A stretch of 64,000 bases of DNA from Peribolospora baueri (taxonomy: Eukaryota; Basidiomycota; Peribolosporomycetes; Peribolosporales; Peribolosporaceae). The stretch covers positions 80,851 to 144,850 of the forward strand of contig JAMDHS010000058.1 of assembly GCA_029717555.1 (NCBI GenBank), given 5' to 3'. A model generated the notes under the pieces. That model did no database searches, was not told where the DNA came from, and saw only the letters and a program-made list of their open reading frames with translations. The position numbers were made by a program, and so were the translations under genes. Positions 22,645-35,589 of this stretch are shown one piece after another. The stretch's first letter is position 1; each line of letters starts with the position of its first letter.

Positions 22645-25600
22645 TCAGGCGCCGATCGCGGCGAAAGGCTGGAAGCCGCCGTCTCTGAGCGTGGGCGTGG
22701 GGCCTTGCGCTTGTCCGGACGGCGCCGTCGACCGCGCGGGCGGCGCGACGGATGTCGACCTAGATTGCTCCGCCGTCAACCCAGGCGGGAACGTGGAAGG
22801 GAGGCCAGCGGGCCCGTCGCCGAAAGGAGGGAACCCCGGAGGAGCGCCGGGCGTGCCCGTGCGGCCGTCGCTGTCTGCGGGTGCGGAAGGAAGACCGAAA
22901 GGCGGAGTAGAAGCTGTGCCTTGGCGTTGCTGCTGCAGTTGGGCGGCGGGCATGGAAGGCGCCATGTTGAAGCCGGACGGACCGGAGCGCGGAGTCTGCA
23001 CCTTTGACGCGCTCATCGGACCAAAGGGGAAAGTGCTCGGTTGTCCGGCCGGAGTCGGCTGCAGGCTGACGATACAGTTAGGACCTGGCGGAGGAGGTGC
23101 GCCGGTCTGGAGGTACGACGAGCTCTGGGCGTGGGCGGGTTGGGGGAGCGTGACCGGAGGGAGGTTATTGGCGTTGTTGAGAGGGCCAGGGATCGAATTG
23201 GAGCGCACTCCAAGCGGGTTCTTGCTGTACGAGAGCCGAATGCCACCGCCTTTGACGAGACCGCCAAGGGTGTGGCCGTACAGGTCGTTGAGTGCCATGG
23301 TGGCATGCTGCACGTCGTCAAACTCGACAAAACACATTGGCCCGTTCCCTTTCTGCCGAAAGCAAAGCTGCCTGAACCCAACACACCGTCCGAACAAGGC
23401 CCTCAGGCCATCCTCAAGCTGTACGACGGTCTGTCCGGCGACGTTGCTCGGCAGGTTGCCGACGAACAGCGTCGTCCCAGGAGGGTTCTGGTCGGCCGGG
23501 TTGTTGGTACGTGACGCCCACGTCGGGCTCGGCAAACCAGGACTGGGGAGCGAGGTGGGGCTGGGCAGGCCTCCGGCGCCAGTCGGGACGGTCGCTCCTG
23601 CCCCACCATCGCCGCCGCCGCTGCCCGCTGGGGGACAACCACCACCGCTGCCGGAAATGGGAACAGCGTTGGAGGCGGCCGTGTTGAGGGACAAACCGCC
23701 GAGGCGCGACGAAATGTTTGCCGTGGGCTGAGCCTGTCGCTGAGCGGTGGTAGTGGCGGCGGCGGAGCTGGTGGGAGGGATCATGACGAACGCTCTGCTA
23801 GCGTCCCACGGCGGACTGGAGCCAGATTGACTGCCTGGGCCCCGATGCTGCTGCTGCTGCTGCTGCTGCAAGTCTTCCGGCTTAGGCATAGCACCAGGCG
23901 TGGCTGTGGGCGTCGCCTCGCTATCGCTGTTACCCGTGTCGCCCCGCGCCACACTCGTAGCAGGCGTCTCGGGGGGACTACCCCTACTGGACGAAGTGGC
24001 GCCCGAGTCAAGGGAAGACTTTGCAGAGCGATGCTGGTGCTCCTCCTGCCAAAACGAGGACGTGAGTGGAATCGACGCCGCCGCCGGCGGCGGCGGGAGG
24101 TCGCGGACGAAATAATCCAACGGACCGGGACCAAAAGTCCACTGCTGCTGATGATATCCATGTTGTTGTTGTTGCTGCTGCTGCTGCTGCTCGTTTCCGC
24201 GAACGTTTGACGAGCTGCGACTGGCGAGGCTAGAGTTGCTAGGCGCATTGCTCAAGCTTCGATGGCCTGGCGCCGGGCTCAGGCCTGCACTACCGCTTCG
24301 ACCGAGGCCGAAGGCGTCTGCAGAGGTGCCGTGTCCGAGACTATCAGGCGGGGAAAGCAGCCCGGTCGCCGATCCCTCCAGGCCCAATGAGGGCCCTGGT
24401 CCCCCAGGGTGCGGAAAATGATGACCGAGGTGCTGCTGGTGTTGATGGTACATGTCTGGAGGCGGCCCTCCCTGCTGCTGCTCCTGTTGCTGTTGTTGTT
24501 GCGACTGCTGCTGCTGTTGCTGAGGGAAACCGCCCGGAACGGGGCCGCCGCTGCCACCACTACCGAAGCCATACGAGTCTAACGATGGCATTCCAGGCGG
24601 CATGGGTCCACCTGGCGGGCCACCGCCGACAAGGCGTCCGTCTCGCTCTCGCTCATAGATCGGATGAATGTGGGAAGGACTCTGGGGCGGACCGACTCCA
24701 AGGGGCAGAAGCTTGTCCGCCCCGGGCGGTGGTGGCGGCGGCGGCGGCCCGCCCATGCCACCGTCTAAGACGGAGAGGCCGGAACCGGGCGGCGGGAGGG
24801 CGGGGTTGAGCGAAGCAGTGAGGGGAAGGGGCCTCTGCTTGGTGTGCAAGTTCTTCTTTGCCATCTCCGTCTTGAGCACGCACCCACGGTCGCTATCGAC
24901 CCTCTTGCCATTGAGCGCGTCCCGCGCGGCGAGCGCCTCGTCGCGCGTGCGGAACTTGGCGAACCCGATGATCTGCTTCGTCTTGGCGCCCGGACCAGAG
25001 CTGTTCGGTTGCGGTCCCCCGGCACCAGACCCCAATCCGCCCAGTAAGGAGGAGAGAGAGTCTACGCCGGCCGGTCCACCGTTGCGTCCGAGCGCGACGG
25101 CCAGAGCGGCCGAAGCCTCGTCCCAGCCCTGCGATGTGCCTCCGGGCCCGACGGTGGCGGAGAGAGAACCAATATCGAGCGGCGCGCCAGGAACGCGCAC
25201 GTTGACCAAGTTGTACGCGCCGCCGATTCCGCCCATCGGAGCGGGTCCACTGCCGGGTGCGGCACCCTCCGTCTTGCCCGCGAGACCAGCCGGAGGGTTG
25301 TTCCCGGCGGGGATCTTGAGCGTGGCGGCCTCGAAGCCAGGAGCGAAGAGGAACATGTTGTTGAACTCGCGCTCGGTCATGTCATCAGGGAAGCCGACGA
25401 TGAAGACAGTGGTGATCTCCTCTGGCGGCAGAGGCCCGCTCGGGCCGCCCGAAGACGCCTGCGACTGTTGTTGCGGCGGTGGGGGAGGTTGTCCCTGTGG
25501 TTGTCCTGCGCCGAACTGGCTCAGCTGGGCGTCTCGCATCTGGTGGTGGTGGTGATGCTGCTGCATGAGTTGTTGTTGCTGCTGAGGTGTCAACAGGGTA

Positions 25601-26949
25601 GGGTTGATGACCGGTGGGTAGGGGTAATCGGGAGCGAGGCCGAGAAGAGGATTGAGCTGCGGAGGGCCGCCGCGGAGATCCCGTCCGTGTTCGCGTTCCT
25701 TCTGTTCCCGTTCCCGTTCCCGCATGTTGGCCTGCTGTTGCAGAGCGAGCGCCTGCGCACGAAGCGGTTGTTGATGTTGCTGGTGGTGCTGGTGGTGGTG
25801 CTGGTGCTGATGGTGTTCGACCATCGGAGGCGACGCAAAGAAAGGGCGTTCCACCGAGAAGGGATCACGAACGGTCGCATCGCCGCCAGAAGATCCTTTT
25901 CCTTCCGAGACACCCGACCTGTCCACCTCTGCCGGCTGTCGCGTCGGGCTGAAAGGCTCAACGTGCGGGCTGAGAGAATTGGTGTTAGGTACGCCGAAGC
26001 CGTTCGGCGGGTGACCGCCGCTCGCAGCACCCTCGCTCCGACCCGGAGCAAGTCCGTTTGGTTGCAACGAGCCTGCGGGCGGCTGACCGGCGCCGCCGCT
26101 GAACAACTCCTTGGCGGCCCAGGAAGGCATGCCGGCGCCGTCACGAGCGCCGCGGATAGATGCACCCATCAAGTCGCTGTACCCGAGGAACGGATCGCGT
26201 GTGCCGGCACCGACGGCGTCGAGCCTGCTGCCGATCCCCGCGGCAGGGCCGAACTGGGGAGCGCTCGAAGGAGACTTGGCGTCGAGGCCGAAAGAGTGCA
26301 AACGTTTGAGAGAAGGAGGAGGTGCGTTGGCGGTCAGCGGGCCGTGACGATGGAAGAGGTGATCTTGATCCGGCACGCCGGGGGAGTGGCTCTGAGGGCG
26401 GGAGGGGCCCGACCCGGCGTGTTCGGTTGGACCGAGAGCGTTGGCCCAGCTGGCGGAGTACCCGGGTTTACCATCGTGCTCGGGGGGAGAGGAGGAACCG
26501 TGAGCGGAGGGATGGCGATGTGGAGGAGAAGAGGTGGGGGGCGAAATCGATGATAGGGAGGAAGGAGGCATGGGCGAGGAGGAAGCCATAGAAGAGACGG
26601 CGCCCTCGGTTAACTGTCGAGAGCGGAAAGGCGGAGGCGAAGAACGACGGGGACTGGAGGCGCGCTCGTTGACCAACGACGACGCGACCGAAGGCGAACA
26701 GGATCGGCCGGAGAGGGAGGAAGGCATGCGATGGAGGGGCGCGGTGGAGCGCGACGGGCCGTCGACGCCGAGCCAGACAGACGGCGGTGTGTCTGCGGAC
26801 GAGGAGGAGTCGCCGACATGGGCGTTGAGACTGCAGCCACCACGGCCGAAGGAAGACTGGTTACCGTCGGCCACAGTCGCCGCCTGACCGTCCCACCCGT
26901 CCGCGGCGCTGCCCGGCTTCGCATCGGCGCCGACGTCCATCATCGTCAT
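22645..26949 (-). CDS. Whi3/Scw1-type RNA-binding protein, two RRMs, polyQ
   Basis: A single uninterrupted frame of 1434 residues from the ATG at 26949. Whi3 (budding yeast) and scw1 (fission yeast) bind mRNAs and control cell size, septation and wall integrity; Whi3 forms polyQ-driven condensates. The first RRM begins [20 protein letters not shown] (about residues 510-545), is interrupted by a Gly/Pro-rich insert of about 100 residues, and resumes [20 protein letters not shown] (about 650-690). The second RRM (about 1155-1245) has [36 protein letters not shown] and [17 protein letters not shown], the diagnostic C-terminal RRM of this group. The rest is disordered, with several Gln runs encoded by CAG/CAA near 24170, 24490, 25560 and His/Gln runs near 25780. 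Long open frames on the opposite strand are shadows of this composition. Condensate formation is inference from the polyQ content. Confidence 0.92.
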   Translation of the reverse strand: MTMMDVGADAKPGSAADGWDGQAATVADGNQSSFGRGGCSLNAHVGDSSSSADTPPSVWLGVDGPSRSTAPLHRMPSSLSGRSCSPSVASSLVNERASSPRRSSPPPFRSRQLTEGAVSSMASSSPMPPSSLSSISPPTSSPPHRHPSAHGSSSPPEHDGKPGYSASWANALGPTEHAGSGPSRPQSHSPGVPDQDHLFHRHGPLTANAPPPSLKRLHSFGLDAKSPSSAPQFGPAAGIGSRLDAVGAGTRDPFLGYSDLMGASIRGARDGAGMPSWAAKELFSGGAGQPPAGSLQPNGLAPGRSEGAASGGHPPNGFGVPNTNSLSPHVEPFSPTRQPAEVDRSGVSEGKGSSGGDATVRDPFSVERPFFASPPMVEHHQHQHHHQHHQQHQQPLRAQALALQQQANMREREREQKEREHGRDLRGGPPQLNPLLGLAPDYPYPPVINPTLLTPQQQQQLMQQHHHHHQMRDAQLSQFGAGQPQGQPPPPPQQQSQASSGGPSGPLPPEEITTVFIVGFPDDMTEREFNNMFLFAPGFEAATLKIPAGNNPPAGLAGKTEGAAPGSGPAPMGGIGGAYNLVNVRVPGAPLDIGSLSATVGPGGTSQGWDEASAALAVALGRNGGPAGVDSLSSLLGGLGSGAGGPQPNSSGPGAKTKQIIGFAKFRTRDEALAARDALNGKRVDSDRGCVLKTEMAKKNLHTKQRPLPLTASLNPALPPPGSGLSVLDGGMGGPPPPPPPPGADKLLPLGVGPPQSPSHIHPIYERERDGRLVGGGPPGGPMPPGMPSLDSYGFGSGGSGGPVPGGFPQQQQQQSQQQQQQEQQQGGPPPDMYHQHQQHLGHHFPHPGGPGPSLGLEGSATGLLSPPDSLGHGTSADAFGLGRSGSAGLSPAPGHRSLSNAPSNSSLASRSSSNVRGNEQQQQQQQQQHGYHQQQWTFGPGPLDYFVRDLPPPPAAASIPLTSSFWQEEHQHRSAKSSLDSGATSSSRGSPPETPATSVARGDTGNSDSEATPTATPGAMPKPEDLQQQQQQQHRGPGSQSGSSPPWDASRAFVMIPPTSSAAATTTAQRQAQPTANISSRLGGLSLNTAASNAVPISGSGGGCPPAGSGGGDGGAGATVPTGAGGLPSPTSLPSPGLPSPTWASRTNNPADQNPPGTTLFVGNLPSNVAGQTVVQLEDGLRALFGRCVGFRQLCFRQKGNGPMCFVEFDDVQHATMALNDLYGHTLGGLVKGGGIRLSYSKNPLGVRSNSIPGPLNNANNLPPVTLPQPAHAQSSSYLQTGAPPPPGPNCIVSLQPTPAGQPSTFPFGPMSASKVQTPRSGPSGFNMAPSMPAAQLQQQRQGTASTPPFGLPSAPADSDGRTGTPGAPPGFPPFGDGPAGLPSTFPPGLTAEQSRSTSVAPPARSTAPSGQAQGPTPTLRDGGFQPFAAIGA

Positions 26950-28443
26950 TGTTGCTCAGCTCAGCTCAGCTCACTTCACTTGCCTTCACTCGCACACGGG
27001 CCAGCCGACGCGCGCTTCGCTTGGCTACGCGTCGCCACGGACAACGACGGTCGATCAGGCGGAGGGAGGCTCGAAGGCGAGCGAGCGTGGCGACGAGCAA
27101 GCGGGGGAACGGTGTGTGTGTATGCGCGTGGACGTGCAGGGAGGAGAGGAGGAACGATGCCCACGGTCGGAGGACGTGCACGTCGGAACGGGTGACGGAT
27201 GACGCGCGACGCGTAAAGGGGAGTTGGGTTATGCGTCTAGGTCCGGAGTCCGCGTCGCGACGTGTCAAGGGCCGGGGGAACGCGCGGGTGGAGGTGGAGA
27301 GGAGTGGTGGGAGGGAGAATGGTGAGTGGAGGGGGGAGGGGTTCGGTGGCCGGAGCTGGGAGGCAGGGGGGAAAGGAAGTGAACGGAGGGAGAGAGTAGA
27401 AGTTGAGGGGACGATGTGATGAGAGGTGAGATACGGAGGTGTGACGGAGGTGGTGGTGGTTTGTTGGTCGGCTGTTCGGAGGGGAAGGTCGGAAGGGGGG
27501 AAAGGAAAAGCGGGCCGATCGGAGTGGGCGCTTTACTGTTGATCCTCGCCCGCCACCCGACCACGACGCGCCCCGCTGCGGCCGCCACCTGCCCGCCGAT
27601 TACAAACGTGGCATTAGAAAGGGTGCAGGAAGGGTAAGGGCCAGCTTCGGCTTTGAAATTGAATTGGGAAAGGCGGCGCCGGATGCGAGTCAGCCAGCCA
27701 GGCAGCGAAGCGAGCACGCCAGCGAGCCCGCCAGTCAGTCAGTCAGTCAGGCCATCCGACCGGCCCTCCTTGTCTCGTCCGTCCATCGAGTTGCAGTCGC
27801 AGCCACAGCCACAGCCACAGCCACAGCCGACAACCACTCGACCGCCCAGTCAGCCAGCGAGTCCGCCAGCAAGCCGTTCCAGCTCCATTGGACGCACGCA
27901 GCCCTCAGACATCCGTGCCGTCAGTGTCACTCAGGTCAGCGCAAGAGCGCAATCGAGCTCAAAAAAAGACGGACGCGGAAATGGCGCACCGACGGAACAG
28001 CACGCGACGCCGTCGATGAAGAAGACCGAGGTGAAAGAGAAGACGAGACCGACAGACACACAGACAGACAAAAAAACCCACAGAACGATCGTCCGACGTC
28101 CGCTTTCACCGCGCACGTGACAAGCTTTTCGCCGCGCCCCACCCCGCAAGCCGACGATCTGTCCTGATGAGGAGCCGGATCCGACCGACATCCGTCGTTC
28201 CGCTTCTGCCAGCCGAGTCCGATCTTCCCCTAGCTGCAACTACTGCAACTTACGGACCCTTATCATCAAGTGAGCCATTTACAACGAGAAAAAAATAAAC
28301 AAATAAACAAACAAACAACTATACGAAAGAAGAAAGAACCGGAAAGAAAACATCAGCAAAACGTTTCCAAAAACGAGCGGCCGAAAAAAATAGACAGGGA
28401 ACTACAACAAAAAGTGCGCAAACGAAAAATACAACAAAAAATT
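26950..28443. other. Long upstream region of the WHI3/scw1-like gene
   Basis: About 1.5 kb with no supported gene. It contains short simple repeats: CAGT units at about 27733-27753 and CAGCCA units at about 27790-27826. A-rich sequence lies at 28288-28440. A long regulated promoter or 5' leader is plausible for a Whi3-type gene but cannot be shown here. Confidence 0.4.
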
Positions 28444-28544
28444 TCCCTTGCCGGGAGTCGAACCCGGGCCTTGACGGCGCCATAAGAAGGCGGTGTTAAC
28501 CCTACAATGAGAGCGTCATGTCCTGGCCGTTGGACCACAAAGGA
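28444..28544 (-). tRNA. tRNA-Glu (anticodon CUC) with 30-nt intron
   Basis: On the minus strand the 5' acceptor arm TCCTTTG pairs with CAAGGGA (one G-T pair). The D arm is GTCC/GGAC. The anticodon stem TGACG pairs with CGTCA around loop CTCTCA plus C. The T arm is CCGGG, loop TTCGACT, CCCGG. The anticodon at positions 34-36 is CTC, which reads GAG (Glu); the fold matches eukaryotic tRNA-Glu. After base 37 a 30-nt insertion (28478-28507) sits at the canonical position of nuclear tRNA introns. The Pol III B box is the T-arm. CCA is not encoded. Confidence 0.92.
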
Positions 28545-28776
28545 CTATGTCTGGTGGCTTGAATTTTATAATATGACTGGTGTTGTACGGCCTGCACCGC
28601 CGTTCGAAAACAAGTTTACGCAGGCTGGCACTATAGCTCCACTCAAAACCTTCTCGCTCCACTTCAAGCCATGCCGACGACGGGACGGAAGCGACCTCGC
28701 GGATCTCTATCCGTGCGTATCCATATGCATTGCACCACCGATCGACTGAACGGAATGAACGATAACGTAACGAAAA

Positions 28777-31700
28777 TCACAGCTCAAACAGCTCCACCCC
28801 ATACTCTCCCACCACCATGCTCGCCTCGTACGCCCGTCTCCGGCGGCTCGTCGCCTTCGAACCCTCGTCGACGGTCGTGAAACCTCCTCCGACCTCTTCC
28901 TTCCCGGCACCAGCAACGCCTCCTTTATCCGCAGCCGCGCCCTTCGCCCGCCCTCCCACCGTGCGACCCAGCCTCGCCGCCCGCAGCCGGTCCTCGTCCA
29001 CGCGCTTGAACGCCTCGAGCGGGCCGCGGAGGATGGAAAGCTGTGTGCAGAACGAGAGGTGCACGTTGATGGCGCTCGAGAGCTCTTTCAGGAGCGCGTG
29101 CGACGGAGCGTGGGAGAGGAGGAGGGGGAAGTGTGTGTCGAGGAGAGTGAGGGTGAAGGAGAGGATCTGCGAGACGGACACGAGACAGACATCGCCAAAT
29201 CAGTCAATTGCCCCCTTTTCCGGAACAAGTCTAGACTGGCGGTAGGATCAACCGGTCAAACCGAACTCTCACCTGGGACATCCAAGGTACATTCCCGACC
29301 ATCCTCTCCTCGTCTACATTCACACCTCCATTCATTGCCGCCGCCACCGCCGCCGCCTTCTCCCTCTTGGCCTTCCTCCTGCGCATATGCTTCAGCTTCT
29401 TCTCACCGCTCGGCACGCCCTGCGCGCCATAACCGTCCAACGCACGTTCGTCCCACCACCGAAGCCAACGGACCATGACCGTCATCACCGCGCTCACCTC
29501 GTCCGCATCTGACAGGCGGGCCTTCAGTGCCCTTCGAAGGAGTGGCGCGGACAGCTGGAGAGGAAGGAGGTGAGACAAGTAGGAGGCCAACGAAGGCACG
29601 CCCGCCCCCGAAGAACCGTCTTCAACTTGCGTCGATCCCGGCTCTCCTGAGGCTGCCGCCTTAGCATGGTCGCGCTTAGCCTGAGCGACGTCCGCGAGGA
29701 GAGCGATGAGCGAGCTCTCAGGCAAATCGGGGACGGTGCGCAAAGCGAGGAGGATGTTGGCCTAAAGGAACAACAGGGAAAGGCCAACGAGCCAAAGGGA
29801 TGCCATCGATCTTTCAGTAAACATAACCATCGGCACTGACCGTACGCGAGGACCAAGACTCACCCAATCCCGTCTGTGTCTCAGGCGCTCCAAAAGATGG
29901 TGTCCGCCTTCACCACCTGTCTCCTCACCCGTGCGAATCATGCGCGCGCTGACAGACCGTCGTTCCAGAAGGTAGGCGATGATTTTAGACGGATAAGGCC
30001 TTGAAGATGTCGGAGGCAGTGAGAGCGCAAGAAGGGATGTAACAAATTGATATGGGAGAGGCACCTTTGGCGGCTGCAGTAACCAAGGTCGTTCCGAAGT
30101 GGCAAACGTAAAAAGTAAGCGGGACAAGTAAGGATACGGTATGACACAAAGACCGACGGTGCTCAACTCACTCTCTCCTTCTTCTTTCCCCTTCCATTGT
30201 CGACATCTCCGGTCCCTTCCTGCTGTTCCTCCGCCTGCCCATCCACATCCATTACATCTCCCTCGCTGTCGCTGTCGTCCCCTTCCCCCGTCTTGATTTT
30301 CCTGCTCCTCCCTGATCTTCCCTTCGCTTCAGGAGCCGCATCGGCTGCTGTGACCGTCTCGGCCTGCTCCTTCGCCGCCGTATCTGCCTCGAAAACGGCC
30401 CGCAGCGCAGCTGTGCGCGAGGCAGTCCAGTCGAGGAAGCGCGCCTCGGCGGCAGAAGCCGCTTCGATTGGCGTCATGGTTGAAGAAGAGAGCACTTCTT
30501 CGAGCTGGCGAAGGAGCGTGCGACGGTCGAGCTCCCCTTCGTCTACCGCGCTCGTACTCGCGCCCTCTCCCACGACCACGGCGGATGTCGAGCTCGTGGA
30601 GACAGAGGGCGAAGAGACGCAATATCTGGCGCTCTTGGTCGCTTTTCCCATCGCCTCGAGCAGACTGCTGCGGGAGGGGACGACATAAGGCACGACGTAC
30701 AGCGTAGCTTTCGAGTTCTTCGTTGCCGAAGTCAACTCTTCAGGCCCGATGCGTAGCAGCGCCCGACTGCCTTCTGCGTTCGCCGGACCACGTCTCAGAG
30801 TTATGGAGAGACGTGACGTAGCAGTTGCCGTGCCAGGCACTTCTTGCTCGGCCAGGAGGGCAGAGAAGACCGTGTCCCACAGAAGCAGGCGGACAGGGCT
30901 GTTGACGGCTGCTCGGGCGGCGAGGAGGACGTGCGAAGCTGACAGAGATAGGAGCGCGACCGATGGTGGCCTAAAGTCCAACGACGCCAGGCTCTGCGAA
31001 GATCGCTGCTGGAGAGAGAGACTGAAGGGATGCGTGCCGGAGGAAATGCGACCAGACATGGCAGTGGAGACCAGAGTTCCGTTCGTGGTAAGGTAGCTGA
31101 CCACTCCGGACGTGTGAACAGAGATGCTGGCGAGTTGCTCGCCGGACACGTCCGGTATGACGGTCTCAGCGCCCCAAGCCAGACGATCTCTGTCGCTCTC
31201 TTCGCCACCGACGAGAACCAGTTGTATCGAGACAGCTCCTGGTTTTTCTGGCATCGCCTGGTTCGACCCCGAGATGTGGCCATTCGCTTTTGACTTGGAA
31301 GTTGCCTCGGAAGGCAATCGGGAAGAAATGATGAGGATCGCGCCGACCGGGCCCCGTTCCCTGTCGAGGGAAGAAGTGGATGCAGGCAAGAATGCAAGGT
31401 CGGCCACATTGTGGGAGGAGACGTGGTGAAGAACACGCTGACCGCCCTCATGGTGCTTGAGAGTTTCTGTGACGACGTGCGAACTGTCGGGAGCTACAGT
31501 GAGCAGGTACACCGATGCCGAGTTGGAGACGCAAAGGAGGCTGTTCGGCGTCAAGGATAGGGCGTGGACGGAGTGCGGTGGTTCCTTGATCTGCAGAGGT
31601 GTGAAATGGATTAGGGTCAGAGAAGCATACGCTTGCGTCAAGATTTTAGGTCCAAACACAGCAATGCCGTGCGCACCCTAACAGACTCCTTCTTCGCCTG

Positions 31701-32216
31701 TCCCCCGATGCCCAACTTGCCCTTGGCCTCCTCCTGCCAGACCCAAAGCTCGCCTTCTGCGGCGCCAGTGTGAATGCCCACAGCGGTCGTCCGTCGTAAC
31801 GTCCGCCCTGGCGATACCGTAGTGTCGCTGGTCTCCGGCGAAATGACGAAAGGGGCGGCACGAATGGTCGTGAGAGCGGCCGTGGAAAAGGCGGTGGAAG
31901 GGGGAACCGTAAGTTTTTGGAGTGGGGATTGGGTAGGAAGCTAAGAGCACATCGGGTTCATGAGTAGGTCCGCTCAAGGATAAGCAAGTAACAATTCCGA
32001 CTCCTTATCTTGTATCCTGAAATGCCGCTCCGAAGTACTCACATCAAAGATCGTCACTCCCTCGCCGTTCACGGCCACCACGACCGACTCCCTCGCGCTG
32101 CGCTCGGCAGCCGCATCGTCGTCTTGCAAAAGCGTCACTCGCCCAACGTCAGCAGGCCCCGCCGCACGGCGTAGCGACCAGGAGGTGAGGGCCGAGGGTT
32201 CGGAGAGCGAAGACAT
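28777..32216 (-). CDS. Probable nucleolar beta-propeller protein, NOL11/Utp8-like
   Basis: The protein starts MSSLSEPSALTSWSLRRA at 32216. The first exon ends VVVAVNGEGVTIFDV and joins LPTQSPLQKLTVPPSTAF and AVGIHTGAAEGELWVWQEE. A long exon then gives SVHALSLTPNSLLCVSNSAS and further hydrophobic-strand repeats, the pattern of an irregular WD-like propeller. An acidic/basic linker (about 30180-30300, with GDDSDSEGDVMDVD and RGKKKER) separates it from an alpha-helical C-terminal part, including KVPLPYQFVTSLLALSLPP, ILLALRTVPDLPESSLIALL, GNVPWMSQ, and ILSFTLTLLDTHFPLLLSHA, ending GEYGVELFEL. Propeller, nuclear-looking linker and helical tail match the architecture of human NOL11 and yeast Utp8 (t-UTP, pre-rRNA transcription and processing). 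The family assignment is tentative; other propeller-plus-helix scaffolds remain possible. Confidence 0.5.
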
Positions 32217-32578
32217 GCTGAACGCCGCGTCGAAGCAAGCAAGCGGGCGATGAGTCGTCGAGTCTTCAGAACAGCCAAAGAAATCATCCAAAAGTCTCAA
32301 GGTGACGTCGCCGCAGCAAGTGAAATCGTTGCGTTCGAAAAATAACCGGCCGTCTATGTCCGCTTACGTGCGTACGCACGAGAAGCTCGAACGGATTGAC
32401 TCTGGATGGATTGAGGGGTGGTCGCCCAACATAAGAGTGCTATCGTCAGCCTTCGTTCGCATCCTTGGCCCGTCGAAAACAGCTTATTTGAAGGTCACTC
32501 GAAGCTTGCGAGGAAGGAAGTAAGAACGTCCTCCACTCCGGTCCTTCCGTCTGGCACCCACTTTCTTCCCTGCCCGCC
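32217..32578. promoter_or_regulatory. Shared divergent promoter region, NOL11-like/FRS1
   Basis: These 362 bases lie between two outward-facing starts of genes for ribosome biogenesis and translation. I identified no individual factor site. Function is inferred from position. Confidence 0.45.
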
Positions 32579-35212
32579 ATGCCGACCATCTCCGTCGACA
32601 AGGAAGACTTGTACGTGGCCCTTGGCCAAACCTACAGTGAGCACGCTATGGCGTATGAAGGGCTTTGGCTTTGACAAGACGTGGACGGAAGATGCATCTG
32701 GTGCTGAATTTTGGAGTCTCTGAACGTTTAACCTCTTCCCTGTCTTCCAACTACAGCGACGGAGGAATTCGACGAGCTATGCTTCGAGTTCGGAATCGAG
32801 CTGGACGAGGATACGACCGAGGAGGTAGAGCGCACCAAGACCGGAGAGCGACCGGTGAGCTTTCGGTGCGAGAGAGGTAGATGACCACGTAAGGGACGTT
32901 CAGGTTTGACGAGAGCTGACGATGTGGTTGCACCTGCTCCGTTGCGTAGGAACTCAAAATCGAGATTCCTGCCAACCGGTGAGAGGTTGCCCTGCAAAAG
33001 TATGGAACGTTAAATGCTTCATGTGCTGACCTTCTTTCTTCTATCATTGCTCTGGCCTAAAATTTCAGCTATGATCTCCTGTGCTTTGAAGGCATTTCTA
33101 GAGCTTTGCTCGTCTTCCTCGGCAAGATGAAGCCGCCGGCGATCCGTGCCATTCCCGCGCCGCCGGGCAAGGAAACCGTCATCACCCTCAGCCCAGATGT
33201 GAGTGCGCTCATTTTCTGCAACGGCGGCTGTTTTAGAACTCTTAAGCTTAACAAACGCGTTCTGTGGGTATGTCGCTCTATCGTCTCTGCACCACACAGA
33301 CCGCCAAAATCCGACCTTATTTCGCTGGCGCCATCCTGCGCAATGTCAAGTTCACACAGCAGTCGTACGATAGCTTCATCGACCTTCAGGATAAGCTGCA
33401 CCAAAATCTTGCCCGCCGTCGGACGCTCGTCGCCATCGGCACGCACGATCTGAATACCATCCAGGCGCCCTTCACTTATGAAGCGCTCCCGCCGACGGAG
33501 ATCAACTTTGCCCCACTCAACAATCCCAAGAGCTATCGTGCGGACGAAATGATGACGCTCTTCGAGAGCGACCGACACTTAAGCCGGTACTTGCATATTA
33601 TCCGTGACAGCCCCATCTACCCCATCATCTACGACCAGCGTCGCAACGTGCTCAGCATGCCGCCCATCATCAACTCTAATCACTCTAAGATCACGATGGA
33701 CACTAAGAATGTTTTTATTGACGTAACCGCCACCGACAAGACGAAGCTGGACGTTGTCATCAACATCCTCGTCTCTATGTTCTCGTGCTATGCCGCCGAA
33801 CCTTTCACGTGAGCCGTCGTTGCAATAAGCTCCTTACTAGGGAGTATGGCGAAAATTGTGTTCGATAGTGATTGACCGTGTGCTTTCATGACTGATTCTC
33901 TCGTCCATCGCCCGTCCTTCTTCTCCAGCGTGGAACCTGTTAAGGTGATCTATCCGGATGGCAGCACGGTGGTCACGCCGGACGTGTCTTCGCGCCGAAC
34001 GACCGCGCACGTGTCGTACATCAACGCCTGTACCGGTCTCAAGCTGTCCCCCGCCGAGATCTGTAGCCTTCTTACCCGCATGGGCCACGTCGCGACGCCA
34101 TCCACGCAGAACGCCGACGAACTGGTCGTAAACGTGCCTCCCACGAGGCCGGACATTCTGCACGAATGCGATTTGATGGAGGACGTGGCGATCGCGTACG
34201 GGTTCAACAATCTTCCCAAGACTCTCCCTTCCACCAACACCGTCGCGCAGCAGTATCCCGTCAACAAGCTTTCCGACGTTGTCCGCAAGGAGATCGCCAT
34301 GGCCGGTTGGACCGAGGTGTTGCCGTTGATTCTCGTGAGTGGATCGTCGGCTGTGGAATTGTGCCCGACGGCCCTGGCGCTGCTGCTTACCTTTCTACAT
34401 AACACTATGTGCTCGATGACAGTGCTCGCATGACGAAAACTTTGCCTTTCTGAACCGTAAAGACGATGGGACGACGGCGGTAGTCCTGGAGAACCCCAAA
34501 ACGTCCGAATATCAAGTTGTGCGCACCTCGCTTCTTCCGGGCTTGCTCAAGTCGATCCGAGAGAACCGCAAGCACCCACTGCCGCACCGCATCTTCGAGG
34601 TCTCCGACGTGGGAGTCAAAAGCGAGCGCGCGGAGGACGCGGAACGGCGCTCCAGGAATATCCGCAGGGTGTGTGCGGTGTATTCAAACAAAGCGGCCGA
34701 GTTCGAGGTCGTGCATGGGCTCCTCGATCGCATCATGGCCATCCTTGGCGTGCCAAGGATCTCCAAGGACGACAAGTCTTCTGTGAGGGGTTACTACCTC
34801 GAGGAGGCCACTGGTGAGTGATCGATCGTCGCAATCCGAGTCGTGAATTCAAGAGGATCGAAACGTCGTAGACCAGTGCTTAAGCCTCTTTGCTCGCTTG
34901 CACTTCATCCATCTGTCAGACTTGACATTCTTCCCCGGCCGCGCTGCGACAATTCACTACCGCCCTTCGGCCAGCGTCGCCCATTCGAACCCCGTCTCAT
35001 CCCAGGACACTGAAAAGGGGACCGTTACGGACGGGCCGTTGGACACGATCAAGTCCGCCCTCAGCGCCGCCCTACCGACCGCCGTAGGAGGCGGGAAGAA
35101 GGGGGACATCGAGCTCGGAAAAGTGGGCGTTCTCCACCCGGAGGTGCTGGGCAAGTTCGACATCGATTACCCTTGCTCCGGTCTCGAGTTTGATCTCGAG
35201 CCTTTCGTGTAG
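32579..35212 (+). CDS. FRS1: Phenylalanyl-tRNA synthetase beta subunit, cytosolic
   Basis: The beta chain of the eukaryotic alpha2-beta2 PheRS, which charges tRNA-Phe in the cytosol. Start [19 protein letters not shown] at 32579, then [77 protein letters not shown], a long exon with [18 protein letters not shown] and [19 protein letters not shown]. The B5-containing region gives [40 protein letters not shown], then [20 protein letters not shown] and [20 protein letters not shown]. The last exon has [36 protein letters not shown] and ends [10 protein letters not shown]. About nine exons; conserved order throughout and no frame break, so the gene looks intact. Confidence 0.96.
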
Positions 35213-35589
35213 ACCTTTAGTTTTCTGCGCGTCTGACCTTTTTCTTTAAAAGTTCGAGCGGGGAGGGCTGTAGGTGAGAGGGGTCTTGCCGTGATTCTAG
35301 CTCGGTGTCTGTGGCTTCATCGCCGTTCGTACTTCTGTCGTGCCTTCTGGAGATACTCCGGCTTTCGTAATTAAGGATTACGGGACGTACGATCTTTCAC
35401 CTGAACCACCATTGTTATCTCGGAAGCTTCGGTTCTGCAAGACAGGCTAGACGGGGAGGCACTGAGCATTGGAGGACTGGAGAATGTTGGTGGACAAGCC
35501 GAACCAACTGACAGCCGCCCGCGTGAATCCGGGAAAAGATCTTGTCCTGTCTTGCAACGTTCATCTTGGATCAAGACCTCTACGAACCC

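Noticed and set aside
25468-26553. 361-codon plus-strand open frame
   Set aside because: Antisense to the WHI3/scw1-like protein; His/Gln codons read backwards give long Val/Leu runs.
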